In this document: piece after piece, positions 27,749 through 27,755 of the stretch | Layout: each line of letters begins with the position of its first letter | Position numbering within the stretch: the stretch's first letter is position 1 | Made by a program: the position numbers and the translations under genes | Virus record (IMG/VR): IMGVR_UViG_3300028581_003059 | Coordinates: 1-27,755 of that record | Source: a virus | Reading direction: 5' to 3' (one strand) | DNA length: 27,755 nt | Notes under the pieces: generated by a model | What the model was told of the DNA's origin: nothing | Database searches by the model: none | What the model saw: the letters and a program-made list of their open reading frames with translations, nothing else

Positions 27749-27755
27749 AGCTATG

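Overview
The window is a block of a tailed double-stranded DNA phage, or of a phage-plasmid, from a Gram-negative host. A gammaproteobacterium is most likely, judged from sigma-70-like promoters, Shine-Dalgarno starts and a tail assembly chaperone of a type common there; this is inference, because no host gene is present. Genes are tightly packed, often overlapping by a few bases, and the DNA leans to A+T. I saw no rRNA, tRNA, transposase or CRISPR array.

Bases 1 to about 23,280 are all on the + strand and carry DNA metabolism. The order is: ATP-dependent DNA ligase; RadC-like JAB protein; DnaN-like sliding clamp; second RadC-like protein; several small unknown or Cys-rich proteins, including a frame broken by two amber codons; AEP primase fused to a P-loop ATPase; SF2/SNF2-type helicase; an abundant-looking protein that could bind ssDNA; a 1178-residue family A DNA polymerase with 5' nuclease and 3'-5' exonuclease domains; DnaQ-DUF3820 exonuclease; PD-(D/E)XK-type nuclease; Crp/Fnr-like regulator; SbcD; two small membrane proteins; SbcC; MazG-like and dCTP deaminase-like nucleotide enzymes; DUF3310 protein; small conserved phage proteins; ParA and an overlapping unknown partner.

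Bases 23,331 to 27,651 are on the - strand and carry a tail-fibre module read toward the replication block: a repeat-rich coiled-coil fibre protein, a second structural protein, a receptor-binding candidate with a C-terminal DUF1566/C-type-lectin-like domain, and a tail assembly chaperone. Two sigma-70-like promoters in tandem precede it. A long hairpin at 23,277-23,329 separates the two convergent blocks.

Together the + strand genes form a nearly self-contained replisome: primase/helicase, polymerase, clamp, ligase and flap nuclease, with an end-processing set of SbcCD, DnaQ and a nuclease, and nucleotide-pool control. The polymerase carries a good clamp-binding pentapeptide (QKSLF) inside a large insertion, suggesting that the phage clamp tethers the phage polymerase. 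The strongest unexplained signal is a palindrome, GGTCWGACC, present eight times in the first 16.6 kb. Three copies extend to the same 15-bp palindrome, and one of these lies just downstream of a promoter. The other notable signals are the double-amber frame at 4087-4263, the membrane proteins lodged between SbcD and SbcC, and the RadC-clamp-RadC arrangement.
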